From Anthoceros angustus (Eukaryota > Streptophyta > Anthocerotopsida > Anthocerotales > Anthocerotaceae): a stretch of 64,000 nucleotides of DNA. The DNA is taken from positions 372,001 to 436,000 of the forward strand of contig MU008166.1 of the NCBI GenBank assembly GCA_010909165.1. Reading direction: 5' to 3'. The notes beneath the pieces are model-generated. The model saw only the letters and a list, made by a program, of their open reading frames with translations, did not search any database and had not been told where the DNA came from. Positions 31,466-44,073 of this stretch are shown here, one piece after another. Within the stretch, counting starts at the first letter, position 1. Each line of letters begins with the position of its first letter. Made by a program: the position numbers and the translations under genes.

Positions 31466-32673
31466 CATTTTGTTTGTCACGATTCGATGTTGCTTAGGTG
31501 AGATAGGGTCTTGTGATCGTCATGAACTGTGAGGGGTGTGAAGAATAGGATAACTCCAACACGTAGCAATTCGGGGACATGCACTATTGTCTTTTGCTAT
31601 AAGCGACATTTTCTCCTTCTTTTCTCCCTACCTTGCAACTTCAACCCTTTTGATAATGTGCCTAGTTGAGGTTCACGATCGGGTATGCCTTGCAAACTCT
31701 TCTGAGACCTCCGCGTATCCACACGAGGTTTCCCGATCCGAAGGCCTCTGCGCCCTTCTTGGGAGTCCGGCTAGTGCGCCTCCGTCTGGCCCGATCGCGA
31801 ACCTACATCTACGGAGGAGGCGGTCCAGTCCTCACTTTTGCACCACCACACATTTAGGGTCCAGTCACCGGGACACGGATCGATCTCAGAGGTAGTGCAG
31901 CCACTTGGCTCAGTGACTCGGGACTCGCGTTATGCAAGAGACACCTGAGGGCTTGCAAAGATAGCCAGCAGTATCAACCCCAAAAGAAATATCCCTTTAC
32001 TTGAATGGCAGTAAGCCCTCTTCTACTACATACGAGGCGCCTTTATTACACCCCTAATTCAAGCTAATGTCCATTCACCATGTGCCTCGTGAGTGGCTCT
32101 CTTCCTCCCTATTTTTCCCTACCTAAAATGTCTAAAGGTGGTGGGGCGTAGTTGACCATGGTTCCTCCACACGAAAGCCAAATCCCGGAAGCTCTTGCTG
32201 CAGGCCCCCAGTCGGATGATCACGACCCCGAAGTCCAGCGGAGGCTCTTCACCCTCTAATTACGCCATTTGTGCGGCTGGAGGTGAAGATGACCGTGACA
32301 GCTATTTAGCTAACCACTAAGTCCTCCTCCCTCATTTGTCCAATGTCGCGATGGTGGGGGCCCTATACAATAGGTCAAGTCAAGACCCGTGGGTCTTCCT
32401 GAAATTTTGAAAGTTTTAGGCGACTCTCAACCATACCCCTACCCCACAGTGGATCAGCAGCTTCTCCTCAGCAGGCCCTCTGCCCACGCCATTTTTCTTC
32501 TTGGAGGCACGCCCTTATCACTGCTCCAGGCCGCTTGGTGCTTCCGCTCTCGATGCCTGAGTAGCCGTGGAGTCATTTCCTCTTTCGGCATTTCGGCAGC
32601 GTCTTTGCTCACTTCGCACACTTGCCATGACCCTCACCTCTATCCCCTCAAATGCACAGTCACTCTATCTCCC
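31466..32673. other. No gene seen
   Basis: About 1.2 kb without recognisable coding sequence. Short frames at 31587-31895 and 32389-32679 have no known motif. Composition is mixed and no tandem repeat was seen. It may be the 3' part of the element D relative, whose coding region follows. Confidence 0.4.
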
Positions 32674-35216
32674 TCATGATCTCCCTACTCCGGCTTGAAG
32701 GGAGTCCATTCCGCTCTTCCACTGCAGTCCCTTGACTCCTAAGTCTCCTCCAGGCCTTTCCAACTCTGGCGCTCTCCTTCGGTTCCACAGGCTGCAGCCG
32801 GGAGTCCCCAACTCCTTGGCGCTTGCTTCCATCTCCTCACCACGGGCCACGCACGCTTGCTCTGCGGCCGCTGCCCGCCGGGAGTTGCTGTGGCCGCTCA
32901 CTGCTACTCCCTCCGTTGGTTCCCTATCGGCGGTAGTGGTCTCGGTCGGTCTTGGCCGTGGCCTCCACCTTTCTGCCCCCTCCGGGTGCAGGCCTCCCGG
33001 TGGCTGCAGCTGCACTCTGAGGCGGCGGACCCTCGCCAATTCTCGGCCTCCTCGCTGCAGGCGTACTCTCTCCGCTTCTTCCCTGGCCTCCCTCCCAGCA
33101 CTTTTCAGCACCGTCCTCCACATGCTTGGGCCTCTGAAGCGTCAGTTGCTCCATTGTAGTACAGTTGGGCTTCATAATACTCTGTGGCTGAGGCGGACCG
33201 CCTCCATTTCGGCGGTATGGCGCTTCTCCTCCTCGACTCTGGCGAGGGACTACACCTTTCCTTTTCTTAGCGACTTGTCTGCCTCACTGACCTTGGAGCT
33301 CCACCATTCGTCTTCGGGTGGCCTCCACTTCTTGGGTCTTCTTCTTGCCGTCCTTGAGTCCCAGAACATGCACCGTCCATGGCCCGCCATTAAAACATGG
33401 CGTCTGGTCCTCCTCCACGGCCCACCGTGGCCGAGACCCCCAAGAAGTCCATGGGGCGTAGGCGTCTCCGGATCCGTTCAGGATTTTTCCTCATGCCGCG
33501 CCCGGAGTAGTCCGGATTAGGGACTCTCCCGGACAATCGAGGGACCCTCGGTCTGCAGCCGAGTCTGAGCAGGCGCTTCAACCTCCTTGTAGCCCTTGCA
33601 TACGCTCCTTGCGTAGCTCACGCTTGGGATCAGGAGGTGAGGGAGTTCGGGAGGCAACCGACCAGCTTCCCTCCTCGTGGGGATGGGGGCTTGAGTTCGG
33701 GGGTGGGTTTTGCACCAATGACCCCGGCGCCTTGGGGCGGCATGGCGTTCAGCCCTCCTTCACGGCCTCTTAGGTCTCACTTGCCACTCCAGGCTCAAGG
33801 TAATAGCGGGGTAGGGTCACGGCGGAGGCATCCTTGGGGCAATGGGGTTGGGCGCCTGCTTCCTCTTCGCTTCCCTCGCTCGTCAGGTGAGGCGCTCGGC
33901 CGGCAGATGCAGTGAGGCGGGTTGCGGGGGCTGCTGGATGTGAATGACCACCAACTCTTTTTCCGTCGTAGCTGGCCCACAGGGATGGGTACATTACGGT
34001 GGGAGACCAAGAAGAAGAGGAAGCGAGAATATCTCACATACTTCCCTTGGAGGGAGTCGCTCCCAAATGTGTAGGTCGAGAATTCCCTCCCGATCTTCGT
34101 CCTCTGAAGTGCGTCTTGCCTTGGGTGGGGTGGCCCTTTGGTTCTATGCGCTCCCTTAGGGGGCGCTCGTTCATCCCTCACAGCTTCCTTGGAGCGTTGG
34201 TGTCCCCGCCCATGGGCCCGATGAAGCGGAGAACAGCAGCCCGTGAGGGTGGCCTCTCATTCCTTAGCTTCCTCGACTCCTGAACAATACGGGCGAAGAT
34301 GATTCACCCACAATCCGCCCTCTTGCCTCTCTGAAGAGCGTGCAGGAAGACCAGCAGATTGTCATCAAGGTGGTCGACCTTGGTGAGCATGTTCTTGTGG
34401 ACGATAATTTTCGCCACTGCCCTCACTCGTCGGTCCAGCAGGTCCGACATGAGCCATCCGTTGGAGGACCGCTGCGTCCCCGGCCTCAGGAGCGCCACCT
34501 TGGCGGCTTCCACCTTCCCTTTCACCTTTAGGGGCTCCGGCACTATGCCCCCTACCTCCTTTGGCACGGGCGATCGGGCCGCCCTAAGGGACCTCCACAG
34601 TCCACCTCCTGGTCCTCCATAGCTCTTAGAGTGGGGAGACTTGGTCAAGGCTACGGCCCAACATCTTGGCGTATTCCGGACCAGTCAGCATCAAAGGTAT
34701 CTTGCAGAAAATGTCAAGGTGCCACTCCCACTAGCTCCTCACGCCTCGGCTTGACGAGGGGCGAAATTTAGAGTAAGCGCCTCGTGAAGATGTTCTTCTC
34801 TACCAGGCGCCAGGGCTCCCAGACCTCCGCCGCCTTCTTGGGTCCCATGCTTGCGCTCCGTTTGATCAGTCGCTGAGGTAGGATGGCCAAGGATGCTCCT
34901 GCCGAGTTCCAAAGTGATGTGCGTGCGGTTCGAAGAGGAAGATCGCGGCCGCGCCGGGCGCCGGAAGGCGTAAGAGCGGGATGTCGGCGCGGCTGCAAAA
35001 ATTGTTGAGAAGACGACCCAGAGGATGGTCTTCTCTCGTCGGCGTCGGGCGGGCGATGCCGCGAGCGTCCTTTCTTTGCCAAGAATCGCCAAAGTCACTC
35101 AACTTTTGCTCTAACTTTACGCCACCGCCTTCTTGGCACATGTCCTTGGGTCGTGCTTTTAACGGCAGCTGACAACTCTGCGGTCTTGATCCCTTGCATG
35201 CTCGTCCTCCTCTCAC
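32674..35216 (-). mobile_element. Diverged relative of the A/B/C element (copy D)
   Basis: Read from 35216 downward on the minus strand, three matches to the A/B/C ORF occur in order. LVEKNIFTRRLL near 34790 corresponds to FMEKKWCYD. At 34304-34648, VDHLDDNLLVFLHALQRGKR corresponds to the DHMADHFLVFLHEVVKGTQ segment. At 32674-33123 lies an Arg/Glu-rich coiled coil (REAREEAERVRLQRGGREL, AAAEQACVARGEEMEAS). A candidate right end lies near 35495 (AAGGGGGAGTCCAC...TTGTCCACA), echoing the TTCCACA end. Several frameshifts. Similarity is only at protein-motif level, so this is an older or separate lineage. Confidence 0.5.
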
Positions 35217-36696
35217 GTGGCCCTCTTGCCTATTACGCTCCCCCCTTTTTCGCGGTTACCTTTCCCATCGGAATTACCGTGACCTACTCCGGAGTTTAGT
35301 CTGAAGTGGCCTGCTCCGGAGTTAGTCCGGAGTGTCCGACCCAGTCGCCTTCTCCCATCCTCTTGTCCATCGCAATTCCCCGTATTCAACCTTATTTCCC
35401 CTTTTCCGCCTTATTTTCCACACACACACTAAAGAAAACCAAAAAAATCTGCCTATTACCTTCCTAAGGGGGAGTCCACATTTCTCTCCTTGTCCACAGT
35501 GGTGGTTACCGACCCTGCTCGAGACACCATCTCCGCTTAGGTTATCACTAACCGTCCTGATTGGGCTGCCGCCGGAGCTACAACTCTCAAGGTTAGGAAG
35601 TACAACGGGATGCAAGCAGGCCACTTCTTTATTTAGCTCGCACTCGAAACGTATGGGGCAATGGCTGCGGACTTCGATAAATTTCTCAAGTCTTGTGCCA
35701 AATCCTACCACGCCTGAAGGCATGGCACCGGGTTGCCTCTTTCTTATTTCATACCTTACTTCAGATGGCGAGTCTCCATTGCCCTTCAAAGAGCCCTCTT
35801 GACGGCAATCCTTCACAAGGTGGCGACGGCAAGTGACGCTTTTTCCTCATCCTCTGTCATTTGCAAGCCATTTTTTCTTCCTACATATGATGTTTTAGGA
35901 ACAATAGGTAACTTTAGGTAAGGTGCTTAGTCGCTCTTTTTCACGTTGACCACCGAGGTCCACCTTCATTGTCCCATGCTGGATGGGTTTTTTTTATCGT
36001 TTTCCCCTCATTAAAATATACTCAGTTCAAGATTCTTATATCACACACTTGAGACATCGTACACGGGCATGTGGCCGATGTTGTCAGGTATGCGGTGGGA
36101 GAACTTGCTCACGAGAACGATATTCCATATATAGGCACATGAGTGGTTGGAAGCACATTTCCTCTCATGGCTATGGTATACACACATCGGGGATTAAGAC
36201 TTCTCTTTTAAACTCGTATTGGGAAAAAAATTGGGATGGGATGCGTTTAAACTCCCGCCAAGACTGAACTACTTGACGTAATCAGACAATCTCCTAGACT
36301 GGATGCCAAGGAAAGCCATACGCCATTTCAAAGCATTCGGAGTTCGCAAAGTCGGTTTCTCAAATCCCGTGACATGAATCACGATTCGTCAGACATTAAC
36401 AAAGACTGTGAATCAACTTCCTTCGTCTAAGTAACTAATGAGGATTCACTAATGCTAAAGCCTGCCGGGCTCAGAAGGCAGAGTCCCCACAGCTGGAGGT
36501 CTGCAACCCCTAGACGTTACGGGGGCAGCAGCATTTAGCGCCAGTTCGTAGCTCGTATTGGACAACATAGTACGATTAGGTGTGCCAATTCACAAGCCTC
36601 TCGTCCGACCGCGGAACAACGATGCTGTAACCGAGGCGGAGTAATCAGCAAAATGAGGTTCTCCTCTTAAAAGGAGTTCACGGGAATCTGGCAGGC
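35217..36696. other. No gene seen; 3' flank of the helicase gene
   Basis: About 1.5 kb. The 164-codon minus-strand frame at 35322-35816 has no recognisable domain and mirrors a plus-strand frame of equal length, so it was not called. The part from about 36300 to 36696 lies directly downstream of the helicase stop codon and probably includes its 3' untranslated region. No clear AATAAA signal was identified. Confidence 0.4.
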
Positions 36697-39600
36697 CTAT
36701 TTTCCTTTCCCCTTCCGGCCCTTGAAGCTGCCCTTCTTTTTGAAACCCTTGCTCTTGCTTTTGTCCTTATCATTGCTCCTCCCTTTGCCTTTGCCTATCT
36801 GCCGGGTCACTTTCGTCTGCCGGTGTTTGCGAACTTCTTCAAGCCCTCGAAGTTCGTCACGCACATTGGCATTTGGTATGGGAGCCTTCTTAGAATGACT
36901 GGCACCCCGTTTTCGCTTACCAGTGACTCCTGTTCACCCAAAAATCGGGGGAAAAGCTTCATCAGTACTTTCTCAAAATTTTGAATGGACAAACAACTGC
37001 CAAGCCGACGATTTAAGCAGAAACGTACCCCTTGGCTGATCCTCAGTTTGCCCATCACCACCACGAGTAGAAATCTCTCTGTGTGTTTTCTCCTTCCACT
37101 TTTTGTAGATGTTCCTATTGCCCACATTGACTTTGGCACCACTCTCTGTCTTGATCTGTCAAAACAGCAGGATGAGGGTACTGAAAGTCAGATAACTCAA
37201 GTGTCTCTTCAGGGCATAAGAACATTTTCCTGGGGCTGGCCACCTTACGACTTGCATCCTAGCAGTCTACTGCAAAGTGGGAAGAGCTTGGATCAGACCT
37301 TTCCAGATGCACCAATCTTTTCCCCACGGTTGAGTTTGATGAATTTCTTGCCTTTCTGTAAAAAGCAAAAAAAACCAGAGGTCGTGAACAAACTGTCACA
37401 TGCACTGCAACCAGTTTGAGCCCACGTGTTTGCTGCATACCTTATCCCAATGATATGTGGCTCTCTGTTTCTGAACACCCAGCTCGTCATCAGGAACAAG
37501 GTCTAGAACTTCTGAATCCATTCTGCCAGCCCACAGATCCCCATGTGAGCCTGCAGGCAAAAATCCTCCATACTCGATGGAGATGGTAAAGGTAAAAACC
37601 ACCCTGCCAGAGTTCCCAGGAGAGAGCTGCAGACAACATGATGCTATACATTCACGCTCCACTCAAACCACCTTTGAAGAGAAACGCACCTATTGGGTCC
37701 AAAATGCTCTTCATCTTTTGTGACTGTGAGTCCTGCTTCTGTATGCTGCCAGAAGTAGACCACGATGTAAGAATCCAAGATGCCAGGGCCGTTTAAATCA
37801 AATTTGATTGGCATAGAGCACAAACTAGCTTGTGAAACAGATGGCAACGGATCTACATTTAAGAGCTCACCCTTTGTTGAGGAATTGAACTTATGAAAAA
37901 GTCTTCATCTCTGAAGCTTTCCGGCAACCTCCTTGCTGTAGGAACACCTACACTGTGGCAAACATTGATCCTGAGACAGCGAACACTTGCAAAGACACAG
38001 AAACATCCAGATAAATGTGCCACCATGCCCCACTTCGACAATGCAACCGAATTACCCTTCCTTCGTTTAGATTTCCGGAAATCCTCATCCAGTAACTCTT
38101 CAATCTCAAGGTTCTAAAAGCCACAATCACCATGTTAAGAGGTTGGCCCAGCGTGTTAGCAACACCGTAAGGAAGAAATCAATCAAAGAAGAAAACACCC
38201 ACAGTTGAATTCTCAGTGGCCTTGGCCGCGCTCTTCTGTTCATGAACTGTGGAGATCACATGTTCATGGACAGCTCTTTTTCTCTTCATGATCTCTCCTG
38301 CTTGGGCTAGAGGAGTCTGCACTTACAAATAAAGCAGTTAGGGGGCGCCTGTAACGAGGGCACCAATTTCAAGACAGGCAAACCCTTCCAAGTTGGTACC
38401 TTCCTATTCTTCGATTTTGCAGCTTCTGCTTCTGCTTCCAAGACTGTTTGCTTCGGTCTGCAAGCCTCACACAGTAGGTAAGAAAGGTTAAGGGGAGATT
38501 GGAACAGAGTTTTTGGACAAAAGGCAATTTAGAAATAAAATGTGTCAACACGTCATGCTAAATAGCGAATACCAGCACACCAATCCCACACACCTGAAAT
38601 TCTTCAAACGTTCTGTGAATGCAGATGCCTCAGCTTCTGATTTGTGAATAGCGTCTCTGAAAAGAGGATGGATACCTTCCTCTGCCAAGCTCTTTGCTCG
38701 CTTGATTGACTCTGATGATGAATCAGGTCTCGTCTTCAGATACAACTTGAATGCATTCTCACTGGATTTTTGCAAAGCGCCAAGTTCCATCTTCTGCGAG
38801 ACAGCCTCCCGGAGTCTGTCCATGGTATGGTCTAACACAGCCTGTGGGAAACGACCATAGACTGTTTCACCTCTCTGGACAGCCTCATCCACTTTTTGCA
38901 ACACCCTCTCTTCATCCGCTACCACCTCTTCCTCTGAGGGTGCCGGCTGGATAGGCTTTGACAGGAACAGGTGGAGGTCAAGTACAAAAGGCATCTCATC
39001 AGCAGTGAAGAAGGAATATGCAGTACCATGTCGTCCCGCTCTTGCGGCTCTGCCCACTCTGTGAACAAATAGCTTTGGCTTAGCTGGAAAGTCATAGTTG
39101 ACCACATTGTCAAGCAGAGGAATGTCTATGCCCCTAGCCGCTACATCTGTCACAAGAAGCAGCATTGTCTTCCTCGCCTGAAATTTAGCAACGTGTATCT
39201 TACGAGCTGACTGGTCCATAGCTCCATAGACTACAGAAAGCTCTATCCCCTCTCCCTTGAGAACCTCATACAAATACTCGACATGATGCTTGGTTGACAC
39301 AAATATGATGGTTTGCTGGTCCGAAGGTATGACTTCCTGCACGAGATGTACCAAGGCTGCAGGCTTCTCACCGTGCCTGAGAGTGAAGAAAGCAAGCTTC
39401 AAATCTGGGCTGATCTTCGTCTCGGTGTCCAGCCTTATCAAATGAGGGTCCCTCAGCCCTGCTTTGGCAAAATCGGCCAGCAACCGCGGCAAAGTCGCAC
39501 TGAACAGCAGTGTCTGCCGAGTCTCGCTTAGATGACCTAAAATCTGCCTCAACTGTTCAGCAAACCCCATCTCAAACAACCTGTCGGCTTCATCAAAAAC

Positions 39601-40411
39601 GATATACTCCACGCTTCTCAGACTCATGCCCTCCACTTCGGACAAATGATGCATAAGCCGTCCGGGAGTTGCGACGAGGATATCGGGATTCTTGGAGAGA
39701 TCTTCAAACTGAGCCTCCATGCTGTCACCTCCGACAAGCACAGAGGCTGTGAGGTCTGCAGGCATAGGAAATGAGCTGAATTTCACATCTGCGCTGCCCA
39801 CAAAACTCGCTGGGCAGAACCTTGTGGATTGGAACCCTCACCTAAACTCACAATCTGCCTGAAATCGGACACACATGCACGCATACGCAAGCAAGGGAAG
39901 GGGCAGTACCAGTATATCGTTTAAGCTCGTTGCAGAACTTAAACGTCTGCTGAGCCAGCTCCCGAGTAGGGGACAGGATGACGGCGCGGGCACCGGCCCT
40001 GGAAGCGTGGGCCTTGAGCTTCTCCAGCATAGGAATGAGGAATGCAGCCGTCTTCCCAGACCCGGTCCGGGCCATGGCCACCACATCATAGCCTGCAAGG
40101 ACCAACGGCAGAGTCTTCCGCTGAATTGGCGTGGGCACACGGTACCCCTTCTTCTTCACGGCGCGGAAAACAGGCCCGCTCAGACCCAGCGTCTCGAAAC
40201 CCCCCGACTTGGCCTTCTTCCGCAGCTTCTTCTGGAGCTTCAGTTGCGATGCCGAGAGCGGCTCCACATCTCCGGTAAAATCCTGCACTCCGGGAAACTC
40301 CAACCTGCTACCATGGTCATCCGCCTCCTCGTCCTCTTCTTCATCCTCCCGCTTTCTCCTCACAGCCCCCATGTCAGCTCCTGCAGATTGACGGCGTTCG
40401 CAGGCTTTCAT
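36697..40411 (-). CDS. DEAD-box RNA helicase, DBP10/DDX54 type (RH29-like)
   Basis: A nucleolar ATP-dependent RNA helicase expected to act in assembly of the large ribosomal subunit. Eleven exons on the minus strand: 40411-39910, 39755-38594, 38457-38400, 38316-38199, 38097-38056, 37947-37871, 37745-37690, 37522-37441, 37355-37299, 37155-37029, 36929-36697. They sum to 2,514 bases, 837 residues, with consistent phase. The start is ATG at 40411. Motifs: Q-motif region with GFETLGL and PTPIQRK (71-99), ARTGSGKT (114-121), PTREL (148-152), TPGR (197-200), DEAD (222-225), SAT (253-255), [10 protein letters not shown] (399-408). The C-terminal DBP10CT region includes [28 protein letters not shown] and YKKWKEKTH, then a Lys/Gly-rich tail. 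This domain separates DBP10 from other DEAD helicases. Family certainty is high. Borders of exons 5 and 6 are the least certain. It is an intact single gene amid repeats. Confidence 0.93.
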
Positions 40412-40510
40412 TTACACCAACGGGCACATAATATAAACAGTCGGCCCCCCTAATTGGGAACTCTATAAATGGGATTCCTCTCTAAAATGGGACCTGTTAG
40501 GCAGAAGCAT

Positions 40511-40640
40511 GAGCTTAGGCATTGAGGGAACCATTTCGTGGAATAGTAGAAGATAACCTACTATGGTATATGGAAGAGCTTAGGCATGAGGGAGCCATTT
40601 CGTGGAATAGTAGAAGATAATCTACTATAGTATATGAAAG
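40511..40640 (+). repeat. 65 bp tandem duplication upstream of the helicase
   Basis: Two units starting GAGCTTAGGCAT at 40511 and 40576, each with CCATTTCGTGGAATAGTAGA and CTACTATxGTATATG. They lie between the helicase start and the copia fragment and may be the 5'-truncation junction of the latter. Confidence 0.85.
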
Positions 40641-40662
40641 ATAATTTACTGTAATTCTATCT

Positions 40663-40992
40663 TCTACCGAAGTAGAATATATGACAACATGCTCTGCAGT
40701 CATGGAGGCGATATGGGGTAACTTGCTAGAGGAAATGGGATTCAAGCAAAAGGAAGCAACAACAATCTTCAACGACAATCAAAGTTGCATCTTCTTAGCC
40801 AAGAATGCAACTTTTCATGCTAGAACCAAGCACATAGAAGTGAAACATCACTTTGTAAGAGGGAATGTAAAATTAAAGGAGGTAAAGCTAGAGTATTGTC
40901 CAACAAGAGACACACTGGCAGATATTTTGACCAAAAACTTGCTTTTAGACAAACATGTTAGGTTTAGCAAGATGTTAGGCCTAAGGGAATAA
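40663..40992 (+). mobile_element. Ty1/copia polyprotein, RNase H C-terminal fragment
   Basis: Open frame starting in the conserved STEVEY segment, then EAIWGNLLEEMGF, NDNQSCIFLAKNATFHARTK, HIEVKHHFVRG and DTLADILTKNL. These are the classical closing motifs of copia-type RNase H. It stops at 40990-40992, 22 bases before the LTR. Everything 5' of STEVEY is missing and is replaced by the 65-base duplication, so the element is 5'-truncated. This last part has no frameshift, so it is younger than the gypsy relics. Confidence 0.9.
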
Positions 40993-41213
40993 TTTTGATA
41001 TGTTGAGTGAGAGTGTTAGAAATGATTTTTTAAAATATTTCAAAATATGTCATGAAGAGTACCTAAAAACATGTTATGAAGAGTGCCCTAAAAACAGGTC
41101 ATGAAAGGTGCTCTAAAAATAACAAACTTGTATACTTTCTAGAAAGTTATGTATTTTCTAGGAAGTATTTCTAGAAAGCCCAAGAGTAGAGGGTAAGTCA
41201 AAGTAACCGGGTT

Positions 41214-41397
41214 GGATTCAAGGTCAAGTGATCAATAGGATTCAAGGTCAAGTGACCAATAGGATTCAAGGTCAAGTGACCAATAGGATTCAAGGTCAAG
41301 GGACCAATAAGATTCAAGGTGAAGTGACCAATAGGATTCAAGGTCAAGGGACCAATAAGATTCAAGGTCAAGTGACCAATAAGATTCAAGGCTAAGG
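41214..41397 (+). repeat. 24 bp tandem repeat in LTR U3, 7 units plus a partial
   Basis: Units of GGATTCAAGGTCAAGTGACC plus AATA, at exact 24-base spacing from 41214. They differ at a few positions (GTGACC or GGGACC; AATAGG or AATAAG). They end immediately before the TATA box, a position typical for enhancer-like U3 repeats. Confidence 0.95.
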
Positions 41398-41398
41398 A

Positions 41399-41407
41399 CT
41401 ATATAAG
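41399..41407 (+). promoter_or_regulatory. LTR TATA box (CTATATAAG)
   Basis: A consensus TATA box in the copia LTR, just after the 24-base repeats and about 100 bases before the polyadenylation signal. Confidence 0.7.
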
Positions 41408-41499
41408 CCAAGCCCACCTGCATATGCTTGTGTGCTTGTGTGCTAGTACTTAGTGTGCCTAGTGCTTATAATCCATATGGGAGTGTGGTGTTCCCTCTC

Positions 41500-41505
41500 A
41501 ATAAA
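41500..41505 (+). terminator. LTR polyadenylation signal AATAAA
   Basis: AATAAA in CTCAATAAAGGCTC, downstream of the TATA box within the same LTR, as expected for the R region. Confidence 0.65.
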
Positions 41506-41760
41506 GGCTCACCGCACACTAAGCCTCCATCACTAGGAACGTCAACATGCTGCCTCGCTAGGGTTGTCAATGTGCTGCCTCTCCGAAAGACCGCAGAATT
41601 GCTAGTTTGGCTAAATTGCTCAACCACCAGCTGTCTTCTAGCCAGACTACATCAAAGCCCACCGATCTTCTAACTAGGCTACATCAATTCCGAAACGATC
41701 TTAGGTCCAGTATGGCACCCTATCCAAGGTTCTATTCTTAGGATGCTACTACCATTTTGC

Positions 41761-43893
41761 TTACGTTATCTTCGCGCCCGCCTCCGACTTGGCTGCCCTC
41801 CGTCCTTCGCTGCCGCCTCCACGAGCCCTCCTTCCTCGCCGCTGATCTGACAAGTCCTCCCATAGGACCTCCACCTCGCTGCCACTGCTGGACGTCCTTT
41901 CGCACCTAATCGAGGGTATGCCTTGCCCCTGAGCTTCCTCTACTCCGCCTATTGGCCGAGGATTATTATGGCTCTTCATCCACCCACGGACTTCTTCTTC
42001 CGTTAGCTCCTCCAAAAACTTCAGATAATAGGGGCCAATCCCCACACGGGCATAGTGAAGAAGTATCCACTGGGTCCTCACTTGCGTAAGGTAAGCCCCG
42101 TCCCTCCTATTTCCACACGCATGGACGTGAAGTTAAGCATGCTGCCCCATTCACATATAGACCGTGAACATAAGTTTCCTCATCCATGTGCAGAACATAA
42201 TAGGACCTCCACCTCGCTGCCACTGCTGGACGTCCTTTCGCACCTAATCGAGGGTATGCCTTGCCCCTGAGCTTCCTCTACTCCAGCCTGCCGCCTATTG
42301 CTGAGGATTATTACGGGCTCTTCATCCACCCACGCCTGGACTTCTTCTTCCGTTAGCTCCTCCAAAACCGCCTCTGTATAATAGGGGGCCAATCCCCACA
42401 CCCGGGCATAGTGGAAGAAGTATCCACTTCGGGTCCTCACTTGCAGAAGGTAAGCCCTGGTCCCTCCTATTTCCACACGCACATGGATGTGAAGTTAATG
42501 CGTTCCCCATTCACATATAGACCAGAACATAAGTTTCCTCATCCATGTGCCGCAACATAATAGGACCTCCGTAGGAGGTGCTTACCCTCCTCCCGTGGAC
42601 TACCCTCGCCGCCTCGATCCATGGCCCGCGGGCGATGCCACGCCTCCCTGCGCCGCCATGGCCGCACTGAGTTGGGCTCAAATGTCGAGCGATTTACCAC
42701 TGCAGAAGCGGGTCGCACGACGACTGCCCTGCTGCAACCCCGGTAGGTGTTTCACCCTGTTGCTTCTCCCTTCTCCGAGTTCCTTCCACTACCCCGTGGA
42801 CCCGCTCGCCTTCCCTTTTCCCTTCTCCTTCCTGACTCGGCCACGTGCCTCGTCCTGCTCCCGCTTGTACCGATCCGCCAACTTCTGAGCCTTCTCCACA
42901 GAGGCCGCCTCTTGCTCTTGGGCTCGCAACAATTGCCCCTGCATCTCTTGGTTTGCCTCGTGGGCATCCTTGCTCTGGGCCATGAGCGCTTCCTGCTGAC
43001 TCGTCATGGACCGTAACTCCTCTTGGGCCCTGCGTAAATCTTCCTGAATTTTGACCCTCATCTCCTCTAGGGCCTGTTTGTCTTCCTCCAGCTGTTTCCA
43101 CTTAGCCTCCCCCTCATCGAATCGGGCCTTTACCGCTTCTTCTCATCGCCCCTACGCGCTGAGCCAGGTGAGTACCAACGCAGCCTGATCTAGCAAATCC
43201 GGATCGGGCCTTGATCATGGTCAACCCGCAGATCCACTTGTTGAGGAGGCCCGGCGCTAGACGCCATCCCCCTATCCAACACCCTCTTTCCCAGCAAGGT
43301 GCGCACCCTAACCAACTCTGTCGCGTCGACCTCTGTCGCCAAAGGAGCTCCCTTGAAAATCTCTTCCCATCCTGAGGAGGGGTCCATTGCTAGGGTCAAC
43401 CCTAATCCTTCCGAGGCCTGTTCGTCATCTGCATCCAGGTCAGCAAAATTGTCCTCCTCGAATTGCACCTCTTCCTCCGCCAAATCGATCTGCCGCTCGG
43501 CCTTCATTTTCTTCGCTTTTTCCTGCAGCACGCCGACACGTGACGCTGGCCCACCCTTCCTCTTCTTGAACCTCGCCTGGCTCCCCCGGCCTTTCTCTTC
43601 TTGCTTGTGGCAACCTCCTTTCCCTCTTCTAAACTGCCCGTCGCCATGGACTCCCAACTGTCAGATCCTTCCTCTAGGACGAAGGGCCAGGCGGCCAAGT
43701 CGGGGAAGGGCGCGCAGATAGCGTAGGCAAATAGGTGATAGCATCCTAGGTATGGAATTTGGTTAGGATGCTGCACTGGACCTAAGTTCGCTCCGAATTG
43801 TAGGCGCGTCCCTTCACGATAGCCATTTTTAGGACCTGAAAATCTGGGGCCATGACGCCCCAGCCAATGTATAAGGGCGACCATGCCCCTCAC
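41761..43893 (-). mobile_element. Diverged relative of the A/B/C element (copy E)
   Basis: Best-preserved reading of the coiled-coil protein. From 43893 down there is a segment with IPYLGCYHLFAYAICAPFPDL. An acidic/basic region (43657-43190) contains RFKKRKGGPASRVGVLQEKA, QIDLAEEEVQFEEDNFADLD and KRVLDRGMASSAGPPQQVDL. A clean coiled coil follows (43061-42789: IQEDLRRAQEELRSMTSQQE, EMQGQLLRAQEQEA, KLADRYKREQDEARGRV). A C-terminal domain, duplicated in tandem, reads LEELTEEEV and PSIRCERTSSSGSEVEVL (42482-42180 and 42081-41761). Domain order matches A/B/C. The N-terminal WCYD/HMADHF domain is missing. No enzyme motif. Function unknown. Confidence 0.5.
41863..42530 (-). repeat. ~334 bp tandem duplication of the copy E C-terminus
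   Basis: AGGACCTCCACCTCGCTGCC begins units at about 41865 and 42199, each carrying CATAGACCGTGAACATAAG or its variant and ATAAGTTTCCTCATCCATGT. A truncated third start lies at about 42560. Units differ by short indels. Confidence 0.85.
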
Positions 43894-44072
43894 AGCAGAG
43901 CACTCGCTGAGATCCCCACACAGGGCGCTTGGAGACGCCCACCATCAGAGGCGGGTGCGCGAGACGCTCCTAGGGATGGTCGAGAGCTTGCTCCGCAATT
44001 GGAGGAAGGAAGGGCGAGAGGCCTTGCCGGCGAGGAGGAGGAAACCAAGGGATTGGCGCGGGTCTCGAGCTT

Positions 44073-44073
<1 letters not shown>

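Larger units (their letters stand above)
41014..41690 (+). mobile_element. Ty1/copia 3' LTR
   Basis: Starts TGTTAGAAATG right after a GAGTGAGAG purine tract following the RNase H stop codon. It contains a 24-base tandem repeat (41214-41397), a TATA box, and a polyadenylation signal, in the order U3-R-U5. The 3' border near 41690 is approximate because no clean CA end was found. Part of it (41608-41660) recurs at 50092-50145 beside the aspartic protease gene. Confidence 0.75.

Noticed and set aside
32732-33520. 262-codon plus-strand ORF
   Set aside because: It is the complement of the coiled-coil coding region of element D and has no domain of its own.
35322-35816. 164-codon minus-strand ORF
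   Set aside because: A mirror frame of similar length exists on the plus strand, and there is no known motif in either.
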